Shown in pieces: positions 13,564 to 20,627 of a stretch of 20,627 nt of DNA. The stretch's first letter is position 1, and the number at the start of each line of letters is the position of its first letter. The stretch is from Verrucomicrobiota bacterium. GTDB lineage: Bacteria; Verrucomicrobiota; Verrucomicrobiia; Limisphaerales; AV2. The notes beneath the pieces were generated by a model. The model did no database searches, was not told where the DNA came from, and worked only from the letters and a program-made list of their open reading frames with translations. The DNA is taken from positions 1 through 20,627 of the forward strand of contig QHPW01000114.1 in the NCBI GenBank assembly GCA_003219675.1, in the 5' to 3' direction. The position numbers and the translations under genes were made by a program.

Positions 13564-15411
13564 TCAAGGCAACTCCAGGACACTATAGAATCGATTTCCA
13601 ACAACGTAGTCGGACCGGGAAGTGACTGTAGTGGTGGCGGTCAGGTCCTGGCCCAAAGATAACCATGCTGAATCAGCGAGGTTGGTCTTGTAAACGACCC
13701 GATAGGTATTGCCAGGCGCCGTTGGCCAGGTGAGCGTGACGAAGCCTGCGGGATCATGTTCGATCGAGGAGATCCTGAACGGCGGTGCGGTGATTGAAAA
13801 GATAATGTCGGGAACGAAATTGGGATCGTTCGTAACCAGCATTTGATCCAACCCCGTGCCCGCCTCCCGCCCTCGGAAGGTAATATTGTGTGCTCCCGCG
13901 CTTAACAGAAATGTCCGGGGATTGACTGCCAGTGCGTTGGTCGAATTAATGCCTATCCGCCCATTGACGACCGTCCACTGCCATGCATTTGTCAAAGAGC
14001 CTTCAGCAGTGTCGAAGACATCTTCGGTTCCACCGTCCACGGAGAGGTAGATAGAATCCCGATCGGCGGTAGGTGAAAGGATGCGGCACCAGAGGGAGTA
14101 AACACCGGAGACGGGAACGTTCACGGTAAATGTAGCGGTACCCTGCTCATTGGTGAGCGACTTGATGAATTGGCCCTGGCTTGCGTTCGGATCGGACACA
14201 ACAACCATAGGCGAAACCAGCGCAGCGGACTCGGCTTCGACAGGCAGATAGACCAATGTCGAATTGGTGGCAGGGTTGACGGTCAATAAAAAGCTCTTGC
14301 TCGTGCTGGCACTGCCATCGCTGACCGTGACGGTGATCGTTGCGGTGCCAGACTGATTGATCGCGGGGGCGGCCGCAACGGTTCGATTGGCTCCCGAACC
14401 TCCGAAGACAATGTTATTGTTCGGAACCAGGGCAGGGTTGGAGGATGACCTGGAGAGGCTCAAGTTGGCCGTCGGTGTTTCCACATCACCAATCACGAAG
14501 GGGATCGTTGCCGTTGCCGTGTTCGCGGGGATGACCTGATCGGGAATCGCGGAGATTGTGGGAGGCGAATTCAGGTTGACGGTAACGGCAAAGCTCTTAC
14601 TCGCGGTCGCGCTCCCGTCGCTGACCGTGACCGTGATGGTCGCTGTGCCCACCTGCCCCGGCGCGGGCGTCACGGCCACCGTCCGGTTGGCCCCGCTGCC
14701 TCCCAAGACGATGTTGGCGTTCGGCACCAACGACGGATTGGATGAACTCCCGCTCAACGCCAGGCTGCTCAACGCGGTTTCCACGTCTCCCACCGTGAAA
14801 CCAATCGGCCCGGTCGTCCCGCCCGAAAAGATCGTCTGGTTCGCTATACTCGAAATCGTCGGCGGATCGTTCAGCGGGGTGACCGTCAGGGTAAAACTGC
14901 CGCTCACCGTCAACGCCCCATCACTCACCGTCACCGTGATCGTCGCCGTGCCGGACTGATTGGCGGCCGGGGTCACGGTAACGCTTCGATTGATTCCCGA
15001 GCCCCCGAAAACAATGTTCCCACCGGGCACCAGAGTCGGATTGGAAGAACTGCCACTCACCGCGAGGCTCCCCGCCGCCGTTTCCGCATCGCCCACCGTG
15101 AAACTGATCGCTCCGGTCGATGTGTCCTCGTTGATCGTCTGATTCGCCATGCTCGAAATCGTCGGCGCTGTATTCGCTCCCGGAACCGTGTAAGTAATCA
15201 AATTCGACGGCAGGCTTTCTACCCGCAGTGCATTATAGGCGGTCACGAAAAAGAATTCGGTCGTGCCTGCATTCAAGTTTGAAACGGTTGCCATCGGCTG
15301 ATTCGCGACGTCCAGGCTGTTGGTGGAGATCCCTCCGAGAACACCATAGTAAAGAATATAGCCGACTACATTCGCGTCCGGGCTTGCGTCCCAGGCCAAC
15401 GAGAATGGCAC
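13564..15411 (-). CDS. Modular FN3/Ig-repeat/CBM-like surface protein, apparently lacking a functional signal peptide
   Basis: A 615-residue protein read from GTG 15411. Residues 1-78 are FN3-like (SLAWDASPDANVVGYILYYG). Three Ig-like repeats of about 100 residues follow (82-382), each with PPTIS, FTVGDxET, SSSNPxLVP, FGGSGxNRTV and TATITVTVSDG. Residues about 387-535 are a galactose-binding/CBM6-like module beginning LPVEAESAALVSP. The C-terminal 70 residues (TYRVVYKTNLADSAWLSLG...FYSVLELP) are a verrucomicrobial-type ending. It probably binds glycans at the cell surface. An in-frame stop precedes the GTG by three codons. A neighbouring frame from ATG 15469 encodes MKMMKYIHGLTVVRRLRTL, which resembles the signal-peptide start of the divergent paralogue, so the hydrophobic core seems deleted with a frameshift at about 15410-15425. 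Confidence 0.78.
   Translation of the reverse strand: MPFSLAWDASPDANVVGYILYYGVLGGISTNSLDVANQPMATVSNLNAGTTEFFFVTAYNALRVESLPSNLITYTVPGANTAPTISSMANQTINEDTSTGAISFTVGDAETAAGSLAVSGSSSNPTLVPGGNIVFGGSGINRSVTVTPAANQSGTATITVTVSDGALTVSGSFTLTVTPLNDPPTISSIANQTIFSGGTTGPIGFTVGDVETALSSLALSGSSSNPSLVPNANIVLGGSGANRTVAVTPAPGQVGTATITVTVSDGSATASKSFAVTVNLNSPPTISAIPDQVIPANTATATIPFVIGDVETPTANLSLSRSSSNPALVPNNNIVFGGSGANRTVAAAPAINQSGTATITVTVSDGSASTSKSFLLTVNPATNSTLVYLPVEAESAALVSPMVVVSDPNASQGQFIKSLTNEQGTATFTVNVPVSGVYSLWCRILSPTADRDSIYLSVDGGTEDVFDTAEGSLTNAWQWTVVNGRIGINSTNALAVNPRTFLLSAGAHNITFRGREAGTGLDQMLVTNDPNFVPDIIFSITAPPFRISSIEHDPAGFVTLTWPTAPGNTYRVVYKTNLADSAWLSLGQDLTATTTVTSRSDYVVGNRFYSVLELP
14266..15168 (-). repeat. Three tandem ~300-bp coding repeats (Ig-like domains)
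   Basis: Three consecutive units of 100-101 codons, about 14866-15168, 14566-14865 and 14266-14565, encode the Ig-like domains of the minus-strand protein. They are strongly similar in sequence, with near-identical segments such as TATITVTVSDGS and NRTV. The last unit carries substitutions (SRSSSN, AAAPA) and is the most diverged. Such arrays can vary in copy number by recombination. Confidence 0.8.
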
Positions 15412-15471
15412 AGAGAGTTCTCAGCCGCCGCACGACAGTCAGCCCGTGAATGTACTTCATCATTTTCATCT

Positions 15472-15518
15472 GGTCTCGGCTTAAGCAGCCAAGCTGCCAG
15501 CTTCTCGCCGCCGAGACC
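15472..15518. repeat. REP-like nested palindrome at the 5' end of the minus-strand gene
   Basis: GGTCTCGGC (15472-15480) pairs perfectly with GCCGAGACC (15510-15518). The 29-nt loop contains a second palindrome, AAGCTG-C-CAGCTT (15491-15503). It lies two bases before the ATG at 15469 of the probable original reading frame of the minus-strand gene, so it may sequester that gene's ribosome-binding region or be an inserted repetitive element. Confidence 0.55.
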
Positions 15519-15538
15519 TGGCGGGGCGGCAGGAACAA

Positions 15539-16203
15539 ATTCGCGAGTGAGATAAGGACAGAAGGATAGACTCGTGCGCCTGGAGGATCTGATTCAGTCG
15601 CTCGAGATTCTTTCCGAGAACCACTGCCGTAAGGCTGTTGGACACAAGCTCATTGGCCGCGTATGACCCGCTGATCCACGCTGGTTCTCCAGCCGAACCG
15701 AGGAACACGGATAGTCAAGGATGTTGGCACGTGTCTCCTTTTCATCCCCGTTCTCTATCGCTGAATAAAATCCCGATCGGGGGCGTTCGATCCGTAAACC
15801 AAGCACCAAAAATGGATTTGGCCGGCGCCGGAATCCAATAATTATACAAGTGCAACGTCGGCCAACGAACGGTGTTGAAAAGTTATTAATACGTCCCGGA
15901 ACAACGAGGTTTGCGGAATCTCCTTTCACGGATGGTAGCCCTCTCCATGAACCATAAACTTCGTAGCAGCCGACGTAAGGAGGCACATTCGCCTTCCTCA
16001 AAGTTGGCTGGACACGAACGGCCACGCTCACGTATTCCTTTCATGCTCTTTTTCGCAAGTTCAGAAGATCGACGCCCGGAGCTGCCGAACCGGGGCCGTA
16101 TCGGACCCTGCGGAGCCAATGGGAGCACCGCAGCCCGAGTCGGCTGCACAAATGTCTTTCAAGCGAAGAGGAATTGTGTCTTGTGTGGTTGACTCCGAGT
16201 CAG
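15539..16203. other. Intergenic region between divergent paralogues, no supported gene
   Basis: About 665 bp without a gene I can support. Short frames on either strand lack family resemblance. The part near 15872-15895 (GTTGAAAAGTTATTAATACG) is AT-rich and might hold promoter sequence. The part at about 15958-16030 (GTAGCAGCCGACGTAAGG...) resembles short dispersed repeats that I associate with verrucomicrobial genomes, but I cannot confirm this here. Promoters for both flanking genes would be expected inside the region. Confidence 0.35.
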
Positions 16204-18114
16204 ATGAGATTCATACATCTATTGGGAAAACTCCCGCGGAGACACGAGGTCAGACTTCTCGGGATGATCCTGGCGTTGTTGAGTTCGGGCCCGGTTGGTC
16301 GCGCTGCTTTCAGTGTTGCGTTGACCTGGAACCCGAGCCCGGACACAAACGTTGTCGGGTACGTCTTCTATAACAGCGTGGTTGGAAGCAACTACACCAA
16401 TAACACGGACGTTGGAAATCGAACCAGCGCCACCCTCACAAATCTGGATAGTGAGGTGCCGTACGTTTTTTATGTCACGGCGTATGGTTCTGACAGAGTC
16501 CAAAGCGACCCCTCGAACATCATTGTCACTAATTTTCCACCGAGCTATCCCCCTCCAACAATTGCCAACATTCCTGATTATCAGATCAGTATGAATTCCT
16601 CCGCCGGTCCAATTTTTCTTGCTATCGGTGACCCGCTAATTGCCGCAGAAAGCCTGTACCTCTCGGCATTGTCTTCGAACCCAACTGTGGTTCCCAACGG
16701 CAATATTCTGTTCGGCGGTTCCGACTCGAACAGAACGGTGACCGTGGTGCCTGCGCTCAACGAAATTGGCGAGACGACAGTGACTCTCTTCGTCTCCAAT
16801 GGCATTACAAACGCGAGCACAAGCTTTCTGTTGACGGTAACGCCTGCCATTCCGCCCCGGTTTGTTCAGTTGCCCTTCGAAGCTGAGTCCGCGACTCTTG
16901 TCTCTCCCATGGCAGTCTCTCCCGATCCGGATGCTTCCGGAGGACAATTCGTTGCCACATCCAGCGCCGGTTCGGGGACCGCAACGTTTGCCGTGGACAT
17001 CCCTGTCACCGGCCCTTACGCGATCTTATGCAGGGTGCGTTTGCTCGAAGAGGATCAGTATGCGTCGTTCCTTGTTTCCGCAGATGATGCAGAGCCAGGC
17101 AGATTGTTCGCGTTTCAAGGCATCTGGAGCGATGGTTGGCGATGGACCCTTGCTAATATCTCGCCCGGCGGATTCAAGGTTTCCGATTCAAATGGCTCGA
17201 TCAACAACATGACAGTAATCCCGCTCACGGCGGGCCAACACAGGATAACGTTTTCGGAGCTGGATCCCCGGATGAGTCTCGATGAAATCCTCGTGACCAA
17301 TGACCGGAACTCGATTCGAATTCGGCCGGTCCTGACCGTGCCGCCGGATCAGTCGATCAATGAACTGACCTCTCTGGTGGTGACGAACTCGGCTACCGAC
17401 ACGAACATCCTGGCCAACGCCCTTACCTTCAGTTTGGTCTCAGCTCCGAGAGGCGTGGATATCGATTCCAGGACTGGGGTGTTGACCTGGACGCCCAGCG
17501 AAGCTCAAGGGCCGAGCACCAACCTCATCACGGTGCAGGTCACAGATGATGGCGCGACGCCCTTGTATGACAGAGAGAGCTTCACTGTCGTCGTCAAAGA
17601 AGTAAACCGTCCACCAACCGTCAGGTCGGTGCCAGACCAGACCATCAGGCCGGGTTCGCTCCTGACCGTAACAAACATCGCTTCCGACCCGGACATTCCA
17701 GCGAATACTCTGACCTTCAGCCTCGGCCCGGGTTCGCCGGCCGGCGCTGCAATGAGCGCGTCCAGCGGCATCTTCACCTGGCAACCAACCGCCGGGCAGG
17801 CAGACAGCACGAATGCTGTGACCATAAAGGTGACGGATAATGGCTCGCCTGGCCTGAGCGACAGCACGACGTTCAAGGTAATTGTGACTCCGCTTTCGCC
17901 CATCACGCTGGGCTCAATGAACCTTGCCAACGGACAATTCCATCTGACCCTGAGCGCAGATGCGGGGATCAACTACACGCTGCAAGCTTCGACCAATCTC
18001 AAATCCTGGATCTCGCTTACCAACGTCAAAGCCCCCGGCGCTGAGTTCGAGTTGGGGGACACCAACGCCGCCGCCTTCCCTTACCGGTTCTATCGCGTCA
18101 TTCTCGGTCCGTAA
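16204..18114 (+). CDS. Secreted modular protein: FN3, Ig-like, CBM-like and two cadherin/He_PIG-like domains
   Basis: A 636-residue protein from ATG 16204. The N-terminus has an Arg-rich segment (KLPRRHEVR) and a hydrophobic stretch LLGMILALLSSGPVGRAA, a plausible signal peptide cut near GRA-AFS. Domains in order: FN3-like (SVALTWNPSPDTNVVGYVFY), one Ig-like repeat of the same kind as in the minus-strand neighbour (ALSSNPTVVPNGNILFGGS), a CBM6-like module starting LPFEAESATLVSP, then two putative-Ig domains with the NELTSLVVTNSATD...TWTPSEAQGPSTN and LLTVTNIASD...TWQPTAGQADSTN patterns. The end, NYTLQASTNLKSWISL...YRFYRVILGP, is a typical verrucomicrobial C-terminal domain. A longer reading from TTG 16174 adds ten unlikely residues. 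Probably a cell-surface or exported glycan-binding protein; no enzyme domain is seen. Confidence 0.82.
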   Translation: MRFIHLLGKLPRRHEVRLLGMILALLSSGPVGRAAFSVALTWNPSPDTNVVGYVFYNSVVGSNYTNNTDVGNRTSATLTNLDSEVPYVFYVTAYGSDRVQSDPSNIIVTNFPPSYPPPTIANIPDYQISMNSSAGPIFLAIGDPLIAAESLYLSALSSNPTVVPNGNILFGGSDSNRTVTVVPALNEIGETTVTLFVSNGITNASTSFLLTVTPAIPPRFVQLPFEAESATLVSPMAVSPDPDASGGQFVATSSAGSGTATFAVDIPVTGPYAILCRVRLLEEDQYASFLVSADDAEPGRLFAFQGIWSDGWRWTLANISPGGFKVSDSNGSINNMTVIPLTAGQHRITFSELDPRMSLDEILVTNDRNSIRIRPVLTVPPDQSINELTSLVVTNSATDTNILANALTFSLVSAPRGVDIDSRTGVLTWTPSEAQGPSTNLITVQVTDDGATPLYDRESFTVVVKEVNRPPTVRSVPDQTIRPGSLLTVTNIASDPDIPANTLTFSLGPGSPAGAAMSASSGIFTWQPTAGQADSTNAVTIKVTDNGSPGLSDSTTFKVIVTPLSPITLGSMNLANGQFHLTLSADAGINYTLQASTNLKSWISLTNVKAPGAEFELGDTNAAAFPYRFYRVILGP

Positions 18115-18169
18115 ATCGAACCCCGGTCGTTGACACGGGATTTCCAATCGCTATATTGCGTCCCCTTTT

Positions 18170-19174
18170 ATGAACCGGAATCCACATGTTGCCGTCGTCG
18201 GCGCGACAGGCGCCGTTGGCGTCGAGATGGTTAAGGCACTGGAAAAACGCGGCTTCCCGGCAGGTCAGTTGACGTTGCTGGCATCGGCCCGTTCTGTGGG
18301 CAGGGAGTTCAGGTTTCGCGGCGGGAAAATCACGGTCAAGGAACTGACCGGGACCTCATTCAAGGGCATTGACATCGCGTTGTTCAGCGCCGGCGGCAGC
18401 ATCTCCAGGGAGTTTGCGCCGATTGCGGTCCAATCCGGCTGTGTCGTCATCGACAACTCCAGCGCGTTTCGTATGGACGACTCGGTGCCGCTGGTGATTC
18501 CGGAGATCAACGCCTCCGAGGCGAAATTGCACAAAGGGATCATCGCCAATCCCAATTGCACAACGGCCATAACGCTCATGGCGCTGTATCCGCTGCACAA
18601 GGCGTTCGATGTGAAGCGCGTTTTCGCTTCCAGTTATCAGGCGGTTTCAGGCACCGGCGCCAGGGCGATCGAGGAACTCCGGCGACAGGTGACGCAACTC
18701 GTCAACGGTCAGACGGTAACAAAAGAAATTTATCCGCACCAGATCGCGTTCAACGTTTTGCCGCACGTCGATTCCTTTTTGCCGGACCACTACACCAAGG
18801 AAGAAATGAAGATGCAGAATGAGGGGCGGAAAATCATGCACCATCCGACATTCCGCGCCAGTGTCACGTGCGTCCGAGTTCCGGTTTACCGCGCACACTC
18901 GGTCGCGGTGAGCGCCGAGTTTGGAAAGCCGGTCTCTCCCGAAGCCGCGCGCGAGGTTCTGAAGAAGGCGCCTGGACTCGACGTCGTGGACCAGCCGGAA
19001 AAAGCCGAATATCCGCTGCCCCTCTACGTCGCGGAGAAGGACAACTGCCAGGTGGGTCGAATTCGCAGAGACTGCGCTCTGGACAACGGCCTCTGTTTCT
19101 GGGTTTGCGGCGACCAGTTGCTCAAGGGTGCCGCCCTGAACGCGGTGCAGATCGCCGAAGAGCTCTTGAAATAA
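18170..19174 (+). CDS. asd: Aspartate-semialdehyde dehydrogenase
   Basis: A 334-residue enzyme making aspartate semialdehyde from aspartyl phosphate with NADPH, the branch point to lysine/diaminopimelate, threonine and methionine. The N-terminal VAVVGATGAVG binds the cofactor. The catalytic Cys lies in NPNCTT, the Ser/Gly-rich motif reads SSYQAVSGTGARAIEEL, and the substrate-binding His/Arg region reads TCVRVPVYRAHS. The length equals the family norm. Start ATG 18170 is the first Met before the Rossmann strand; no Shine-Dalgarno site is evident (CGTCCCCTTTT precedes). It stands alone, 55 nt after the surface-protein gene, and ends at a strong intrinsic terminator, so it is a monocistronic or promoter-proximal housekeeping gene unrelated to the cluster. 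Confidence 0.96.
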   Translation: MNRNPHVAVVGATGAVGVEMVKALEKRGFPAGQLTLLASARSVGREFRFRGGKITVKELTGTSFKGIDIALFSAGGSISREFAPIAVQSGCVVIDNSSAFRMDDSVPLVIPEINASEAKLHKGIIANPNCTTAITLMALYPLHKAFDVKRVFASSYQAVSGTGARAIEELRRQVTQLVNGQTVTKEIYPHQIAFNVLPHVDSFLPDHYTKEEMKMQNEGRKIMHHPTFRASVTCVRVPVYRAHSVAVSAEFGKPVSPEAAREVLKKAPGLDVVDQPEKAEYPLPLYVAEKDNCQVGRIRRDCALDNGLCFWVCGDQLLKGAALNAVQIAEELLK

Positions 19175-19196
19175 ACCTCGCTTCAACACGGTTTGT

Positions 19197-19229
19197 CAGG
19201 GCTGCCCCAACGGCAGCCCTGATTTTTTT
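19197..19229 (+). terminator. Rho-independent terminator after asd
   Basis: A perfect 10-bp stem CAGGGCTGCC/GGCAGCCCTG with the 5-nt loop CCAAC, then A and seven T. It starts 22 nt after the asd stop codon. Confidence 0.93.
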
Positions 19230-19351
19230 GGAGACGTCTTGAGGTGGCTTTCAGTGCGCCGGTTTGGCGCCGGGGCGATTCCAAAAACTCCTTGCCCGGC
19301 CTCCGCGGGCAGCAATACTGAACCGGTAATCACGTGTTGCGTCCGGATCAC

Positions 19352-20627
19352 ATGCTCACTATGAATGCCCACATGCCTTCTTTCTCTCGCTTGTCTCTCG
19401 CCACCCTTCTGGCCGCTTCGACTCTGCTCCGCGCCCAGACGCCGGAATGGATCTGGCACGACAACAAAGGCCAGGCGCCGGCCGACAACGAGGTCCGGTT
19501 CTTTCGCAAGGGGTTCAAGGTGGATGGCCACGTGACCAAAGCCATTCTGACCGTCGCCGGCGACGACCGCGCGACCGCTTTTCTGAACGGCAAACAGGTG
19601 GCCGTCAATCGGGGGTGGAACCTGGCGGTCACGGCCACTGTCACCAAAGAACTCAAATCGGGTGAAAACCTGCTGGCCATACGCGGGCAGAACAACAGCG
19701 GCGACGCTGCGATCATTGCCAAACTGGAACTGTCGCTCGCGAACAACCGGAAGCAGACAGTCGTTTCCGATACGTCGTGGGTTTCTTCGACCGAGGGGCC
19801 GAACGGCTGGCAGAATCCTGATTTTGCCGCCGCGAACTGGAGCAAAGTCGTCAGCCGCGGCAAACTCGGCGTGCAGCCGTGGGGCGATGTCCTGGCCCCA
19901 CGTACCGCCACACCTGCCGAGAAGCTCGACACGATCCCCGGCTTCAAAGTCGAACTGGTTCGTTCGGCTGAACCGGGCGAAGGCTCCTGGGTCTGCATGA
20001 CCGTTGATCCCAGGGGCCGCCTCATCGTCTCACCGCAGGGCGACGAACCCATTCTGCGCTTCACGCTCACGCCGGACGGAAAGATTGCAAAGATCGAGAC
20101 GATCGACCAACCGGTGCGGGGCGCCATGGGTCTGCTTTACGCCTTCGACAGCCTTTACGTAAACGGCAAGGGAAAGGACGGTCTGGCGCTTTACCGGCTC
20201 CGCGACACCAACGGTGACGATCAATACGATTCCATCGAGTTCATCCGGAAGCGGTCCGGCGACGGCGGCGAGCATGGTCCGCACGGCATTGTGGTCGGCC
20301 CGGACAAAAAGCTTTACGTCGTCTGCGGCAACTTCGTGAACGTTCCCGAAGACATCTTGCCTTCGTCGCCTCACAGGAATTACGCCGACGACATCGTGCT
20401 GCCGCGCATGGAGGACGGCAACGGCTTCGGCGCGGGCAAGAAGCCGCCCGGCGGTTTCGTGGTTCGCATGGACGCCGACGGCAAGAATGCCGAATTGTTC
20501 GCTGCGGGCCAGCGCAATACCTATGACATCGCTTTCAGTCCCGAAGGCGAGTTGTTCGGCTTCGGCAGTGACATGGAATGGGATTGGGGCACGCCGTGGT
20601 ACCGCCCGATCCGCGTCAATCACATCG
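19352..20627 (+). CDS. PVC-type beta-propeller dehydrogenase / heme-binding protein, N-terminal part (3' truncated)
   Basis: An open frame from ATG 19352 (or ATG 19361) runs without stop to the window edge, 425 codons. The N-terminus SRLSLATLLAASTLLRA-Q is a clear signal peptide, so the protein is exported. Residues about 28-190 (EWIWHDNKGQAP..., AFLNGKQVAVNRGWN, WQNPDFAAANWSKV) form a beta-sandwich like the carbohydrate-binding modules ahead of rhamnosidases. From about 195 (IPGFKVELVRSAEPGEGSWVCMTVDPRGRLIV, GPHGIVVGPDKKLYVVCGNF) the sequence is a glucose/sorbosone-dehydrogenase-like beta-propeller. This layout is that of large Planctomycetes-Verrucomicrobia proteins that end in HEAT repeats and a CxxCH cytochrome domain; that end lies outside the window. 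It probably oxidises sugars or related compounds in the periplasm. Confidence 0.85.
   Translation, partial: MLTMNAHMPSFSRLSLATLLAASTLLRAQTPEWIWHDNKGQAPADNEVRFFRKGFKVDGHVTKAILTVAGDDRATAFLNGKQVAVNRGWNLAVTATVTKELKSGENLLAIRGQNNSGDAAIIAKLELSLANNRKQTVVSDTSWVSSTEGPNGWQNPDFAAANWSKVVSRGKLGVQPWGDVLAPRTATPAEKLDTIPGFKVELVRSAEPGEGSWVCMTVDPRGRLIVSPQGDEPILRFTLTPDGKIAKIETIDQPVRGAMGLLYAFDSLYVNGKGKDGLALYRLRDTNGDDQYDSIEFIRKRSGDGGEHGPHGIVVGPDKKLYVVCGNFVNVPEDILPSSPHRNYADDIVLPRMEDGNGFGAGKKPPGGFVVRMDADGKNAELFAAGQRNTYDIAFSPEGELFGFGSDMEWDWGTPWYRPIRVNHI

Noticed and set aside
14266..15168. Regular repeats considered as a CRISPR or tandem-repeat locus
   Set aside because: The units are about 300 bp and in frame, encoding Ig-like domains; there are no short identical repeats with unique spacers.
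15481..15708. 75-codon minus-strand frame (GTG start)
   Set aside because: It has a plausible-looking middle section (AANELVSNSLTAVVLGKNLERLNQIL) but no family match and ends in the REP-like palindrome; a gene relic is possible but cannot be supported.
15594..16031. 145-codon minus-strand frame
   Set aside because: Composition and Arg/Pro-rich wording look like translated non-coding repeat; no domain recognised.
13564..18114. PEP-CTERM sorting signal on the two surface proteins
   Set aside because: Neither C-terminus has a PEP motif, transmembrane helix and basic tail; they end in FYSVLELP and FYRVILGP.
19348..20127. 259-codon minus-strand frame at the right end
   Set aside because: Antisense to the exported PVC-type dehydrogenase, whose signal peptide and propeller motifs are clear.

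Overview
The window looks like a chromosomal segment of a Verrucomicrobiota bacterium, probably of the Pedosphaera/Limisphaera type. This rests on three things: two large secreted proteins with FN3/Ig-like modules and C-termini of the form 'TYRVVYKTNL..W.SLG' and 'NYTLQASTNLKSW....YRFYRVILGP', which I associate with this phylum; a gene of the PVC-type heme-binding/beta-propeller dehydrogenase family at the right edge; and a moderately GC-rich sequence with few good Shine-Dalgarno sites. The taxonomic call is inference; there is no rRNA gene here.

Region 1 (1-11935), all on the plus strand, is a biosynthetic cluster. It opens with the tail of an ATP-grasp ligase. A small dedicated fatty-acid machine follows: a ketoacyl-ACP synthase III homologue, a FabG-like ketoreductase, an acyl carrier protein, a FabZ-like dehydratase and a FabL-like enoyl reductase. 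Next come a left-handed-beta-helix acyltransferase, an NadE-family amidating enzyme, a second acyl carrier protein, a frameshifted retinol-dehydrogenase-like SDR, an AMP-forming acyl ligase and an AsnB-type glutamine amidotransferase. Region 2 (11936-13488) holds a UDP-N-acetylhexosamine 6-dehydrogenase of the WbpA type. My reading is that the cluster builds one or two custom acyl or amide groups on dedicated carrier proteins and places them on a uronic-acid-containing cell-surface polysaccharide. No glycosyltransferase, flippase or exosortase is visible in the window, so the sugar part must be encoded outside it.

Non-coding structure inside the cluster is notable. A 272-bp MITE-like element (2969-3240) with 30-bp terminal inverted repeats is flanked by a CTTAG target duplication that contains the stop codon of the first acyl carrier protein. 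Five hairpins stand nearly back to back at 3873-3973. A two-part AT-rich motif (TTCGGGTGGTTAA ... ATTGTTTAAT) occurs before the KAS III gene and again directly before the UDP-sugar dehydrogenase gene, which suggests shared control.

Region 3 (13564-18114) contains two divergently transcribed, paralogous modular secreted proteins. The minus-strand copy appears to have lost the hydrophobic core of its signal peptide through a deletion and frameshift. About 660 bp between them carries no supported gene but holds palindromic, REP-like sequence.

Region 4 (18170-20627) is housekeeping or catabolic: aspartate-semialdehyde dehydrogenase followed by a clear intrinsic terminator, then the 5' part of a PVC-type dehydrogenase that runs off the window.
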